Positions 1-7,580 of a DNA stretch of 64,000 bases are shown one piece after another. The notes under the pieces are model-generated. The model was given only the letters and a program-made list of their open reading frames with translations, did not search any database and had not been told where the DNA came from. The translations under genes were made by a program, and so were the position numbers. This stretch comes from Deltaproteobacteria bacterium (lineage in GTDB: Bacteria > Desulfobacterota > Syntrophobacteria > Syntrophobacterales > Thermodesulforhabdaceae): positions 26,547-90,546 of the forward strand of contig JAFDGW010000014.1 in assembly GCA_019309115.1 (NCBI GenBank). Reading direction: 5' to 3'. How positions within the stretch are numbered: position 1 is the stretch's first letter; every line of letters starts with the position of its first letter.

Positions 1-843
1 TTTCTTTCCTGGATAACCGTTTCCGTCAGCAGACTCGTGATGTTCCAACGTTATAATAATTGATTCTTTGGGCAATAGGCTGGTTTGCTTATCCAGTATT
101 TCTTTGCCATAAATAGGGTGAGATTTCATGAGCTCAAATTCTTCTTTTGTTAATGGACCAGGTTTATTTAGGATTTCTTCAGATATTTTTAGCTTTCCAA
201 TGTCGTGAAGAAGCCCACCCAACCCAAGTTGAAATATTTCTTCCTGCGTTTTGCCGAGGATCTTTGCAAAGCTTATGGCCAAGATGGCCACCTGTACGGA
301 GTGGGCAAATAAATTGTAATCTTTCGCAAAAATTTGGATCAACAATGATGGATGAATGTCTTCGCTCATTGATATAAAATTGCTATAGATCTCAACTATA
401 GATATTGCATGCTTGAAATTTTCACCAACTTTAGGATCGCTGAAAATACTTTTTATGATGTAGGTGGCGTTTCTATAAAGTATTTCGTTTTTTTTGCTGG
501 CTTTCAAATACGGATTCGTTACAAGTTCTTTCAAACGAATGGCAGAGCGTTTCAGGAATAGATTAAATTCTTCCTTATGAATAAAGACCTTAGTTACGTC
601 TCTCTGTTGGAGGAATTTTTTGAATTCACCCGTAAGCTGACTGCCCGCTTTTATGAGTGGTTGAAATTCAGCTGTGCCCGTTTCACGATCGCTCATGATA
701 GGATAGTAAACAGTGAAAGATAAAGGCGTTTGAGTTGGTATGTCATTAAGGTCCACAGCCACGTAATTATGAGCATCTTTAGAGGATTCAACGATTTTTT
801 TATCGACTCGGAGGGTTTTGCTCTTAACTAGGAGTTGATCCAT
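1..843 (-). CDS. HD-GYP domain phosphodiesterase-like protein (3' end cut by window)
   Basis: This gene begins at an ATG at 843, after a GGGAGGG ribosome site, and stays open for 281 codons to base 1, so its C-terminus is missing. The first ~110 residues match nothing I recognise. From about residue 170 it reads as an HD-GYP domain: LLHDIGKLKI carries the HD metal ligands, then KSHPIYGKEIL, and HHESADGNGYP holds the GYP signature just before the window edge. HD-GYP enzymes usually hydrolyse cyclic di-GMP in the cytoplasm. There is no receiver domain at the N-terminus, so the regulatory input is unknown. It is transcribed in the same direction as the permease gene upstream but is separated from it by a hairpin. 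Confidence 0.85.
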   Translation of the reverse strand, partial: MDQLLVKSKTLRVDKKIVESSKDAHNYVAVDLNDIPTQTPLSFTVYYPIMSDRETGTAEFQPLIKAGSQLTGEFKKFLQQRDVTKVFIHKEEFNLFLKRSAIRLKELVTNPYLKASKKNEILYRNATYIIKSIFSDPKVGENFKHAISIVEIYSNFISMSEDIHPSLLIQIFAKDYNLFAHSVQVAILAISFAKILGKTQEEIFQLGLGGLLHDIGKLKISEEILNKPGPLTKEEFELMKSHPIYGKEILDKQTSLLPKESIIITLEHHESADGNGYPGKK

Positions 844-958
844 GGAGCCCTCCCGCACTTTTGAACCAAAGCCAGATACAGGGAGAAGTGTTAATATTTC
901 TAACATTATGTTTATACGTGAGCAAATTGATTTTATGGGAGGGCTGGATAATTGTGAG

Positions 959-985
959 GTGGGGCATATTATACCCATGCCCCAC
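959..985. terminator. 9-bp perfect hairpin after the SLC13 permease gene
   Basis: The arms GTGGGGCAT and ATGCCCCAC are perfectly complementary with a 9-base loop. The hairpin lies between the stop of the permease gene (1019) and the start of the HD-GYP gene (843). On the minus strand no clear U-run follows it, whereas on the plus strand CTTTTG follows. It may end the permease transcript or stabilise its 3' end. Confidence 0.45.
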
Positions 986-1018
986 TTTTGAAGATTCAAT
1001 CCGAATTGAAGAGCAGAA

Positions 1019-2830
1019 TCAGGCGCCGTAGAAAAAGTATATCACTGAGAGTTCAACCACCAGGAATAGAATAGTCATAATTCCACCGGCTTTTGCATAA
1101 TCAACGGTACGATAACCACCTGGTCTCATTATCAGAGCATTAACCTGGTGGGTTGGAAGCACAAAAGTGTTGGACGCTGAAAGTCCGACCACCAAGGCTG
1201 CCATGCGTGGATCCGCTCCTGCCATGACAGCCATATTCATGCACAATGGTACAAGAAGTACTGTTGCTCCAACATTAGATATTACCAGGGTAAAAAAGGA
1301 TGTCATTACAGCAACGACCGTTAGTAGCCCGATTGGGGAAACTTGGCCAACCAATTCCAGAACCTTCTTTGCAATGTACGCAGCAGTTCCGGTCTGCTCA
1401 AAGGCTATTCCTAGAGGGATTAAACCACCGAGCAGGAACACGGTCATCCAGTCGACTGATTGATAAGCTTCATCAACAGAGAGCACTCCGGTGAGAATCA
1501 TCCCCAGAGCCCCGGACATTAGAGCAACAGAAAGACGAATTTTTACGAATATGACCAGAGTCAGGGCAAAAGCAAGCCAGAAAACGGCATATTTAGCCTT
1601 TTCTGGTCTAAGAATTTCACCTTCAAGGGGAGTTGCGAAGGTTAAAATTCTGGGCTGAGGCATGTTTTTTATCCGGTGAAAACGATCCCATGGGCCTTCA
1701 AGAAGGATAACGTCACCCATTCTGAGTTTCACATGGTTAATTCCAGAAATGTAGATTCTGTCTCCTGTGTTTATTGCCAAAGGATTTACGCGGAAGCTGT
1801 TTTGAAAGTCGGCTTCTTCAAGAGTTTTACCGATTAATTCCGACCTTGGAGATACGACGGTTTCCACAACACCGGCATTGGTTCGGGCAAAATCGTCTGC
1901 AAAAAGATCGAGGCTATCTTTCAAAGTCCACCCTTTATCTTCTACCAGTTTCTGGACGCGCTCAATTTTACCCATAACCACTATCGTATCCCCAGGGGAT
2001 ATGGTGTCCGTTTTACGAATCACCCTTCGTTTTTTGCCAGTTTTGGCATTGCCTATGGCTACGACCGTTACCAGATAGTCGCGCCTTATACTCAACTCTT
2101 GAAGGGTTTTTGGACCATCAAAATCCTCGGGAATGTCCACTTCGTAAGGCTGCTCAAAAACCTTGTAAACTTCCAGAAGCCTGGTCGTGATACCTACGTC
2201 GCTTTCTCCCGATCCGGCGGGGAGAACAAATTTGCCGAAAATAAGAAAGTAAAGAATCGCACTCGCTAAAAGACAAACGCCTATCGGGGTTTGGGTAAAT
2301 AAACCAAAAGGTTCCAATTTCTTGCCTTCTAGGACAAGAAGGTCATTCAAAAGAATAGTAGGACTTGCACCGACTAGTGTAAGGGTTCCACCAATGATGG
2401 CACAAAATCCCATTGGCATGAGAAGCCTTGAAATAGGTATGCCGAGCCTTTTTGAAATCCTCTGGGTTGCTGGAAGGAACAATGCTGCGGCGCCAATGTT
2501 TTGCATCATGCTAGATATAACTCCTACAGTGCCTGCAACTAGGCACATGATACGTCGTTCACTCCGGCCGCCCAATTTGATAATCGGAGTCGCAACCTTG
2601 TTCATGACACCTGTTTTATCGAGGCCCGCTCCTATGATAATGACTGCAATAATCGAAACAACGGCGTTACTACTTAACCCCGAAAATGCCTGCTGGGGTG
2701 TTACGAGTTTCATAAGTGGGAGAAGCACCATCATGATAATGCCAACAACATCTACCCTGACCCATTCGAAAACAAAGAGAATGATCGCCAGTGTAAGAAC
2801 ACACAGGGTAAGAATCATATCCGGTGTCAC
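1019..2830 (-). CDS. SLC13/DASS-family permease with two RCK_C (TrkA-C) domains
   Basis: A 603-residue membrane transporter of the divalent anion:sodium symporter type, often annotated SLC13 or CitT-like. There are hydrophobic segments at both ends. The repeated substrate-site hairpins are visible as MMQNIGAAALFLPA near residue 109 and ISNVGATVLLVPL in the second half. Between the halves (about 236-299 and 321-388) sit two soluble RCK_C-like regulatory domains, typical of the larger bacterial members. The substrate cannot be read from sequence; anions such as sulfate or dicarboxylates are possible. It lies downstream of a universal stress protein gene and a 31-residue membrane protein, with only 21 bases to the latter, so all three are probably one unit. 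The GTG/ATG choice at 2830 has a GGAGGG ribosome site just upstream. Confidence 0.85.
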   Translation of the reverse strand: MTPDMILTLCVLTLAIILFVFEWVRVDVVGIIMMVLLPLMKLVTPQQAFSGLSSNAVVSIIAVIIIGAGLDKTGVMNKVATPIIKLGGRSERRIMCLVAGTVGVISSMMQNIGAAALFLPATQRISKRLGIPISRLLMPMGFCAIIGGTLTLVGASPTILLNDLLVLEGKKLEPFGLFTQTPIGVCLLASAILYFLIFGKFVLPAGSGESDVGITTRLLEVYKVFEQPYEVDIPEDFDGPKTLQELSIRRDYLVTVVAIGNAKTGKKRRVIRKTDTISPGDTIVVMGKIERVQKLVEDKGWTLKDSLDLFADDFARTNAGVVETVVSPRSELIGKTLEEADFQNSFRVNPLAINTGDRIYISGINHVKLRMGDVILLEGPWDRFHRIKNMPQPRILTFATPLEGEILRPEKAKYAVFWLAFALTLVIFVKIRLSVALMSGALGMILTGVLSVDEAYQSVDWMTVFLLGGLIPLGIAFEQTGTAAYIAKKVLELVGQVSPIGLLTVVAVMTSFFTLVISNVGATVLLVPLCMNMAVMAGADPRMAALVVGLSASNTFVLPTHQVNALIMRPGGYRTVDYAKAGGIMTILFLVVELSVIYFFYGA

Positions 2831-2851
2831 AGCGCTCCCTCCTGATTTTCG

Positions 2852-2947
2852 TTATTGCTTTTTCTTCTTTCCTTCATGCCTGAAGGCAAAACAAATCAGG
2901 AATGTTATGAGAACAAAACTCAACCTGAGCCAAAAATCAAATCCCAT
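2852..2947 (-). CDS. 31-residue single-span membrane protein upstream of the permease
   Basis: A short reading frame with a strong AAGGAGGG ribosome site five bases before its ATG (2947) and a TAA stop 21 bases before the permease start. The product begins MGFDFWLRLSFVLITFLI, a single hydrophobic span, and ends in a lysine-rich tail (GKKKKQ), so the C-terminus should stay in the cytoplasm. Small single-span proteins translated just before secondary transporters are known in this phylum and are sometimes called symporter small accessory proteins. Whether this one belongs to that family I cannot test here. The strong ribosome site and operon position make it a likely real gene, possibly a permease subunit or stabiliser. 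Confidence 0.6.
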   Translation of the reverse strand: MGFDFWLRLSFVLITFLICFAFRHEGKKKKQ

Positions 2948-2982
2948 CCAATCCCTCCTTGTGATATATTTTACAAGCAAAG

Positions 2983-3028
2983 TCAAAAAAAATTTCTTTC
3001 CCGGTGGAACAGTGTTCCACCGGGAAAG
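2983..3028 (-). terminator. Intrinsic terminator after the universal stress protein gene
   Basis: A 15-bp perfect stem (CTTTCCCGGTGGAAC with its complement) and a 3-base loop AGT at 2996-3028, followed on the minus strand by a run of T at 2983-2992. It starts eight bases after the stress protein stop codon. It lies before the small membrane protein and permease, so those are probably expressed by partial read-through or from their own promoter. Confidence 0.85.
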
Positions 3029-3036
3029 ACGTTATC

Positions 3037-3615
3037 TTATGCCACCGACGACACCGCATACACGGGTATAACATATTCGTCGTCTTTTGCAACTTCCGGC
3101 AGGGCTTCAGGTTCGCTGATGACGAATTCCACTCTTTTGAGTTCTCTAACTGCTTCCTTTATACACTGATCCAGATCGCCCACTTTGACAATATGTTCGA
3201 AGGGAATGTTCTTGAGTTGGGCTTCTCTATAAAAATCCTTCACACTTTCCTGCGAAGCCGATTTGAATCGCTCTTCAATGATGGAACAATAAGGAGCAAC
3301 AGGTTCCGTTCCTTGGTGGGGCATATCCAGAACGTTCATGGCCACTATTTCATAGCCCATCCTATCGGCAAAGCCCAGAGCGTAGTCCATAACCTTCTTG
3401 GAAAAGCCTTCGTTGGGGCTCACAACTAGAATTTTCTTAGAAACTGCTTGTGCTTCATCGCTAATTTTCTTGGCTTCTTCATGCAATCCCGCTTCGGCAA
3501 AAGCTATGGCTTCCGTCGTGGATTCAATAGACTCCCTCAGCGTGCTTTTTTTCTTGACATCTACTCCCTCTGCTTCGGAAGTTTTCCTAAATTTTGCTTT
3601 GATTTTTTTCAACAT
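3037..3615 (-). CDS. Universal stress protein (UspA-like) with N-terminal helical extension
   Basis: 192 residues. From about residue 60 (KKILVVSPNEG) to the end the pattern is that of the UspA alpha/beta fold, with alternating hydrophobic strands ending in EFVISEPEA and VIPVYAV. The ATP-binding glycine loop typical of ATP-binding members is not obvious. The first 60 residues are basic and helical and contain TEAIAFAEAGLHEEAKK, a motif shared with the small gene just upstream (3642-3812). Start at ATG 3615 follows AAGGGGGG. It is the second gene of a run that continues, past a terminator, into an SLC13 permease; USP-transporter pairs are common in sulfate reducers. Function is inferred: stress response or transporter regulation. 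Confidence 0.75.
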   Translation of the reverse strand: MLKKIKAKFRKTSEAEGVDVKKKSTLRESIESTTEAIAFAEAGLHEEAKKISDEAQAVSKKILVVSPNEGFSKKVMDYALGFADRMGYEIVAMNVLDMPHQGTEPVAPYCSIIEERFKSASQESVKDFYREAQLKNIPFEHIVKVGDLDQCIKEAVRELKRVEFVISEPEALPEVAKDDEYVIPVYAVSSVA

Positions 3616-3641
3616 ATCTATATCCCCCCTTTCATTATTTT

Positions 3642-3812
3642 TCAGGTTTTGTATACCCTTGGACGTGGACGCTGAGTCGTTCGTTTTACGTCCTTCTTTC
3701 GATCAACTCTTTCTTCTTTCCTCAGCATCCGTTCCGCTTCGTTGAACTCCCCGGCTTCGGCGAAAGCCACCGCCGCCGCCAGTGCTTCCAGTTTTTCTTT
3801 TATTCGCTTCAT
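3642..3812 (-). CDS. 56-residue basic protein sharing the AFAEAG motif with the adjacent USP
   Basis: ATG at 3812 follows a GGAGGG ribosome site; the stop is at 3642, 26 bases before the stress protein start. The product begins MKRIKEKLEALAAA and continues VAFAEAGEFNEAERML before a highly basic tail rich in K and R. The segment AFAEAGEFNEAE closely resembles AFAEAGLHEEAK in the N-terminal extension of the neighbouring universal stress protein, so the two proteins appear to share a short helical module. I do not recognise a named family. It is too short for usual gene-calling cut-offs, but the ribosome site, spacing and motif support it. Confidence 0.65.
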   Translation of the reverse strand: MKRIKEKLEALAAAVAFAEAGEFNEAERMLRKEERVDRKKDVKRTTQRPRPRVYKT

Positions 3813-3955
3813 TTTTTTGCCCTCCCTGCTTTTTAGGTTTTGCTTTCACTTGCTTTTTAAATCAAAGGGTGTACCAACAGCGGAAATGAGCTATAACTGC
3901 TTGATGTGACAAAGAAAAATGATATAACTATCTCCAACGCCAATTATGGATATAA

Positions 3956-3970
3956 GTTGCACAGTGCAAC
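3956..3970. promoter_or_regulatory. Palindrome GTTGCACAGTGCAAC, candidate enhancer site for the sigma-54 operon
   Basis: A perfect 15-base inverted repeat (GTTGCAC, A, GTGCAAC) centred about 95 bases before the predicted start of the receiver-Lon transcript. The half-site recurs as GTTGCACTG at 4022-4030, and a related TTGCAAAATGCAA overlaps the promoter at 4043-4055. This spacing is typical of upstream activating sites for NtrC-family regulators, and one such regulator is the third gene of the operon. Binding is inference. Confidence 0.5.
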
Positions 3971-4031
3971 ACTGAGAGAATTTGATTGCAAAATATTAGA
4001 AAACTCAACAAGATAGGGAATGTTGCACTGT

Positions 4032-4047
4032 TGGAAGATGTGTTGCA
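4032..4047 (+). promoter_or_regulatory. Sigma-54 promoter of the receiver-Lon operon
   Basis: TGGAAG, five bases, TTGCA: the GG and GC elements are exactly ten bases apart as sigma-54 (RpoN) requires. The predicted transcript start is near 4058, leaving a short leader with CGGAGG before the ATG at 4072. Confidence 0.65.
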
Positions 4048-4071
4048 AAATGCAATATCTCGGAGGAAAAA

Positions 4072-6090
4072 ATGATTTTTTTCAAAAAAGCAGACCGTCC
4101 GCTGGAGGAGCCGGAAGAAGGCATATCTACAGATCTGGAACAACTGGAAAAGCGCTTGGAAAATGCCCAGTTACCAGAAGCAGTTTACAGGGTTGCACTT
4201 AAAGAGTTAGAAAAACTAAAATCTATCGACTCGTCAATGGCTGAGTACGGGATTGGCATTAATTACCTTGATTTTTTGCTGTCTCTTCCTTGGGACAAGT
4301 ATACTGAAGATAATCTTGATCTCCAGAGGGCAGAGGAAATCCTCAGCGCCGAACATTATGGGCTTGGTCACGTAAAAGAAAGGATTCTTGAATACCTTGC
4401 CAGCAGAACGCTATGTTTATTGCAAACCTTTCGTGTTCTTGTGGTTGATGATGAGGTAATTGCTCGGACGAATCTTCAGTATGTTTTGAAAAAAGAAGGG
4501 TATGAGGTCGATACGGCGGAAAACGGTCTGAAAGCCTGCGAAAGGCTAAAGGAGAAGGACTATGACCTGGTTCTTGCCGATTTGAAAATGGACAAAATGG
4601 ACGGGCTTCAACTTCTGGACGCAGTAAAAAGATTATCGTCTTCCACCGATGTGGTCATAATTACAGGGTACGCGACTGTCGGCACGGCCGTAACGGCCCT
4701 ACGAAAGGGCGCAGTCAATTACCTGTCCAAGCCAATTGACCTGAATCAACTCAGGCAGGTGGTGGCTGAAATAAAGGAAAGGAGAAAGCACCTTCACATG
4801 TCACGAGGTCCCGTTCTGTGTTTTTTGGGCCCGCCCGGTACAGGGAAAACATCCATAGGACGATCTATCGCTCATGCGCTGGGGCGTAAATTTGTCCGTA
4901 TGTCTCTTGCAGGTTTGAGGGATGAATCTGAACTTAGGGGGCACAGGCGAACCTATGCTGGAGCTATGCCGGGAAGGATTATTCAAGAAATCAGGCGCCT
5001 AGGTGTTAAAAATCCGGTCTTTATGCTTGATGAACTTGACAAGGTGGGACAGGATTTTCGTGGCGATCCGTCGGCAGTGCTTCTGGAAGTGCTTGATCCG
5101 GAACAAAATGCCCATTTCGTGGATTATTACCTAGATGTGCCCTTCGATCTTTCCAGGGTGATGTTCATAGCCACTGCAAACGAGATAGAACACTTGCCTG
5201 CACCGGTGCGGGATAGATTGGAAGTAGTAGAATTTTGCGGCTATACCGAAAAGGAGAAACTAACGATAGCCAAACACTTTATTCTTCCTAAACAGCTCTG
5301 GGAGCACGGCCTTCGGGAAAAAGAGATAAAAGTGGATGATAAGGCTTTGCTTATTATAATTCAAAACTATACCAGGGAAGCTGGAGTCAGGCAACTAGAA
5401 CGCGAGATAGCAGGACTTTGTCGTAAGCTTGCTCGACTTCATCTTGCCAGCAAACAGGCCCTGCCTATTGGCTCAATAGACGAGGACGTGGTGCACGATT
5501 TGCTAGGGCCACCCAAGTATCTCCATGAAGTGGCAATGGCTAAACACCGGGTAGGGGTTACGACAGGGGTTGTGTGGAATGCTTTTGGTGGAGAAATAAT
5601 CTTTGTTGAAGCGGCGAAGATGAAGGGTGATCGTCAGCTCATACTCACGGGTTCACTGGGCAGTGTTTTAAAAGAGTCGGCTCAAACGGCCCTAAGTTAT
5701 GTGCGTAGCCGGGCCGAACACTACGGCATAGATCCGGACTTTTTTAAGGACATGGACATTCATATTCACATTCCCGCAGGGGCAGTGCCAAAGGACGGAC
5801 CATCTGCTGGAGTGACCGTAGTTCTGGCGCTGATTTCTCTACTTACCGGACGCCCCGCAAGGAGAGACATTGCCACTACAGGCGAGCTTACTCTGAGTGG
5901 CCGTATCCTGCCCGTTGGGGGCGTTCGTGAGAAGATTTTAGCAGCCCAGAGGGCCGGTGTCCGAACCCTGGTATTTCCGAAAAAGAATGAAGTGGATGTT
6001 CGAGCACTTGAGCCTGAAATTACTGAGGAAGTAGAGATAGTTTTAGCAAACGAGTTGGATGAAATAGTAGATCTCGTTTTATTGCCATAA
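4072..6090 (+). CDS. Lon-type ATP-dependent protease with an inserted response-regulator receiver domain
   Basis: 672 residues. Residues 20-112 match the helical segment of Lon just before its ATPase (LPWDKYTEDN, HYGLGHVKERILEYLA). Then a complete receiver domain (about 121-236) is inserted: acidic pair D126/D127, phospho-acceptor D170, T198 and K220. The AAA+ module follows (Walker A GPPGTGKT 253-260, Walker B FMLDELDK near 317-324, sensor ATAN 367-370), then the S16 protease domain with catalytic S578 in PKDGPSAG and K621 in REKI. The N-terminal substrate-recognition domain of ordinary Lon (about 200 residues) is absent. All residues for phosphorylation, ATP hydrolysis and proteolysis are present, so the likely role is a cytoplasmic protease switched by phosphorylation. 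First gene of an operon with its probable kinase (26 bases downstream) and an NtrC regulator. Start follows CGGAGG. Confidence 0.9.
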   Translation: MIFFKKADRPLEEPEEGISTDLEQLEKRLENAQLPEAVYRVALKELEKLKSIDSSMAEYGIGINYLDFLLSLPWDKYTEDNLDLQRAEEILSAEHYGLGHVKERILEYLASRTLCLLQTFRVLVVDDEVIARTNLQYVLKKEGYEVDTAENGLKACERLKEKDYDLVLADLKMDKMDGLQLLDAVKRLSSSTDVVIITGYATVGTAVTALRKGAVNYLSKPIDLNQLRQVVAEIKERRKHLHMSRGPVLCFLGPPGTGKTSIGRSIAHALGRKFVRMSLAGLRDESELRGHRRTYAGAMPGRIIQEIRRLGVKNPVFMLDELDKVGQDFRGDPSAVLLEVLDPEQNAHFVDYYLDVPFDLSRVMFIATANEIEHLPAPVRDRLEVVEFCGYTEKEKLTIAKHFILPKQLWEHGLREKEIKVDDKALLIIIQNYTREAGVRQLEREIAGLCRKLARLHLASKQALPIGSIDEDVVHDLLGPPKYLHEVAMAKHRVGVTTGVVWNAFGGEIIFVEAAKMKGDRQLILTGSLGSVLKESAQTALSYVRSRAEHYGIDPDFFKDMDIHIHIPAGAVPKDGPSAGVTVVLALISLLTGRPARRDIATTGELTLSGRILPVGGVREKILAAQRAGVRTLVFPKKNEVDVRALEPEITEEVEIVLANELDEIVDLVLLP

Positions 6091-6116
6091 TAAATGCTGA
6101 TTGGGGGAAGATTGCA

Positions 6117-7580
6117 ATGAAATGGCCCTTTGCAAAGCTAAACATAAGACAGAAGATTGTAATTAGCTTGATCTTCATTGCACTTATAATGTCGCTTATT
6201 GCTGGTTTTTCTTATTATTTGCTCACGGAAATGGAACGAAAAGTTGAGTTTATTCAGAGATCTGATGACCTGAGAAATGCAATCTTGGAGATTCGCCGTT
6301 TTGAAAAGAATTTTTTTCTTTATGGTTCACCTTCGACCTTAGAGAAAATAGAAGATTATATCGAACAGAGCCTTAAACTTATTGATAGAATATCCTTTAA
6401 AACTAAAGGATTGAGGGGTAGTAGTTACCTTGGAAGGATCAAGAATGGGTTGATGGAATATCGTGAGCTCGTGCGGCAGCTAAAAAAGCGCTATCCTAAA
6501 AAAGGTAGTAATGACTTTAACAAGTTTCAAAGTAAGCTTAGAAAAACCGGGAGGGAAGTTACGGAAATTGCAGAGGAACTGGTTCTTTATGAGCGTAAGA
6601 GAGTTATCGACATAATCAACCATCTAAGAACTCAACTAGTGGGGTCACTTATTGTGGTTCTCATTGGTGGGATTTTTCTTATTCCGTTTGTTGCAAAGAG
6701 AATTGTTCGTCCCCTCAAGGTCATAGAAAAATCGATGCTTAGGATTGCCGGAGGAGATTTCAGACCTCTTCCCGTCCTGGCCACTTACGACGAAACCCAA
6801 AGGGTTGTTGAAGCTTTTAACAAAATGGTTGCAGAACTGGAACGTCGCCAGGAACAGCTCATACAGGCCAGGAAGATGTCTTCTCTCGGAATACTCACAT
6901 CTGGCGTTGCCCATCAGTTAAACAACCCCTTAAATAACATTTCAACGTCATGCCAGATTTTGATGGAAGATATGGACTCTCTCGACCCCGATTTTGTGAA
7001 AACCATGTTGCACAACATTGCCCAAGAAGTGAATCGTGCAAGGGAAATAGTACGAGGTCTGCTGGAGTTTTCAAGGGTCAGGGAGTTTTCGCTCACGCCG
7101 GTTTCTCTTAAGGATGTGGTAGATAAAACGGTTCGTCTTGTATCAAGTCAGGTCCCGGCCAATGTTGAAATAAGGGTAAAGGTACCTGATCAGCTGATTG
7201 TTGAAATAGACAGTGCCCGCATGCAACAGGTTTTCTTGAACCTTATCATGAATGCTATTGACGCTATAGGCGAAAAAGACGGTTTTGTTGAAATAGAAGC
7301 CTGGAAAGATGAAAATGCCCGAAAAGTGTTTATTGAAGTGCGGGATACCGGGTCTGGAATTCCTGAAGACGTGCTTGAGAAGGTGTTTGACCCGTTTTTT
7401 ACAACTAAAGAGGTTGGATCGGGAACAGGACTGGGGCTTTCCATTGCTTACGGCATCGTGGAGAAACACGGAGGTAGAATATCGGTAAGGAGCAAAGTGG
7501 GAGAGGGAACCGTTTTTACCATTGAACTTCCAATCGATAAAGAGTGTCAAGAGCCTGGCGGTAAAGGAGTGGTTTCGTAA
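6117..7580 (+). CDS. Membrane sensor histidine kinase (HAMP, HisKA, HATPase)
   Basis: 487 residues. A first membrane span (about 14-36), an extracytoplasmic region of roughly 135 residues that looks helical, a second span (about 173-195), a HAMP linker, the phosphorylated H266 in GVAHQLNNPL, then the ATPase domain with N379 (N-box), DTGSGIPEDV at 410 and GSGTGLGLS at 434. The helical sensor domain resembles four-helix-bundle sensors, but no ligand can be named. Its stop codon directly abuts the ATG of the NtrC-type regulator, so those two are a pair; the receiver-Lon gene 26 bases upstream is a second probable phosphorylation target, since the two receiver domains are very alike. Confidence 0.9.
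   Translation: MKWPFAKLNIRQKIVISLIFIALIMSLIAGFSYYLLTEMERKVEFIQRSDDLRNAILEIRRFEKNFFLYGSPSTLEKIEDYIEQSLKLIDRISFKTKGLRGSSYLGRIKNGLMEYRELVRQLKKRYPKKGSNDFNKFQSKLRKTGREVTEIAEELVLYERKRVIDIINHLRTQLVGSLIVVLIGGIFLIPFVAKRIVRPLKVIEKSMLRIAGGDFRPLPVLATYDETQRVVEAFNKMVAELERRQEQLIQARKMSSLGILTSGVAHQLNNPLNNISTSCQILMEDMDSLDPDFVKTMLHNIAQEVNRAREIVRGLLEFSRVREFSLTPVSLKDVVDKTVRLVSSQVPANVEIRVKVPDQLIVEIDSARMQQVFLNLIMNAIDAIGEKDGFVEIEAWKDENARKVFIEVRDTGSGIPEDVLEKVFDPFFTTKEVGSGTGLGLSIAYGIVEKHGGRISVRSKVGEGTVFTIELPIDKECQEPGGKGVVS

Noticed and set aside
2322..3071. 249-residue plus-strand frame opposite the SLC13 permease
   Set aside because: It overlaps the well-supported permease, small membrane gene and terminator on the other strand, and has no recognisable domain or ribosome site.
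3947..3961. Sigma-54-like TGGATATAAGTTGCA
   Set aside because: The GG to GC distance is nine bases, one short of the invariant ten; the site at 4032 fits exactly.
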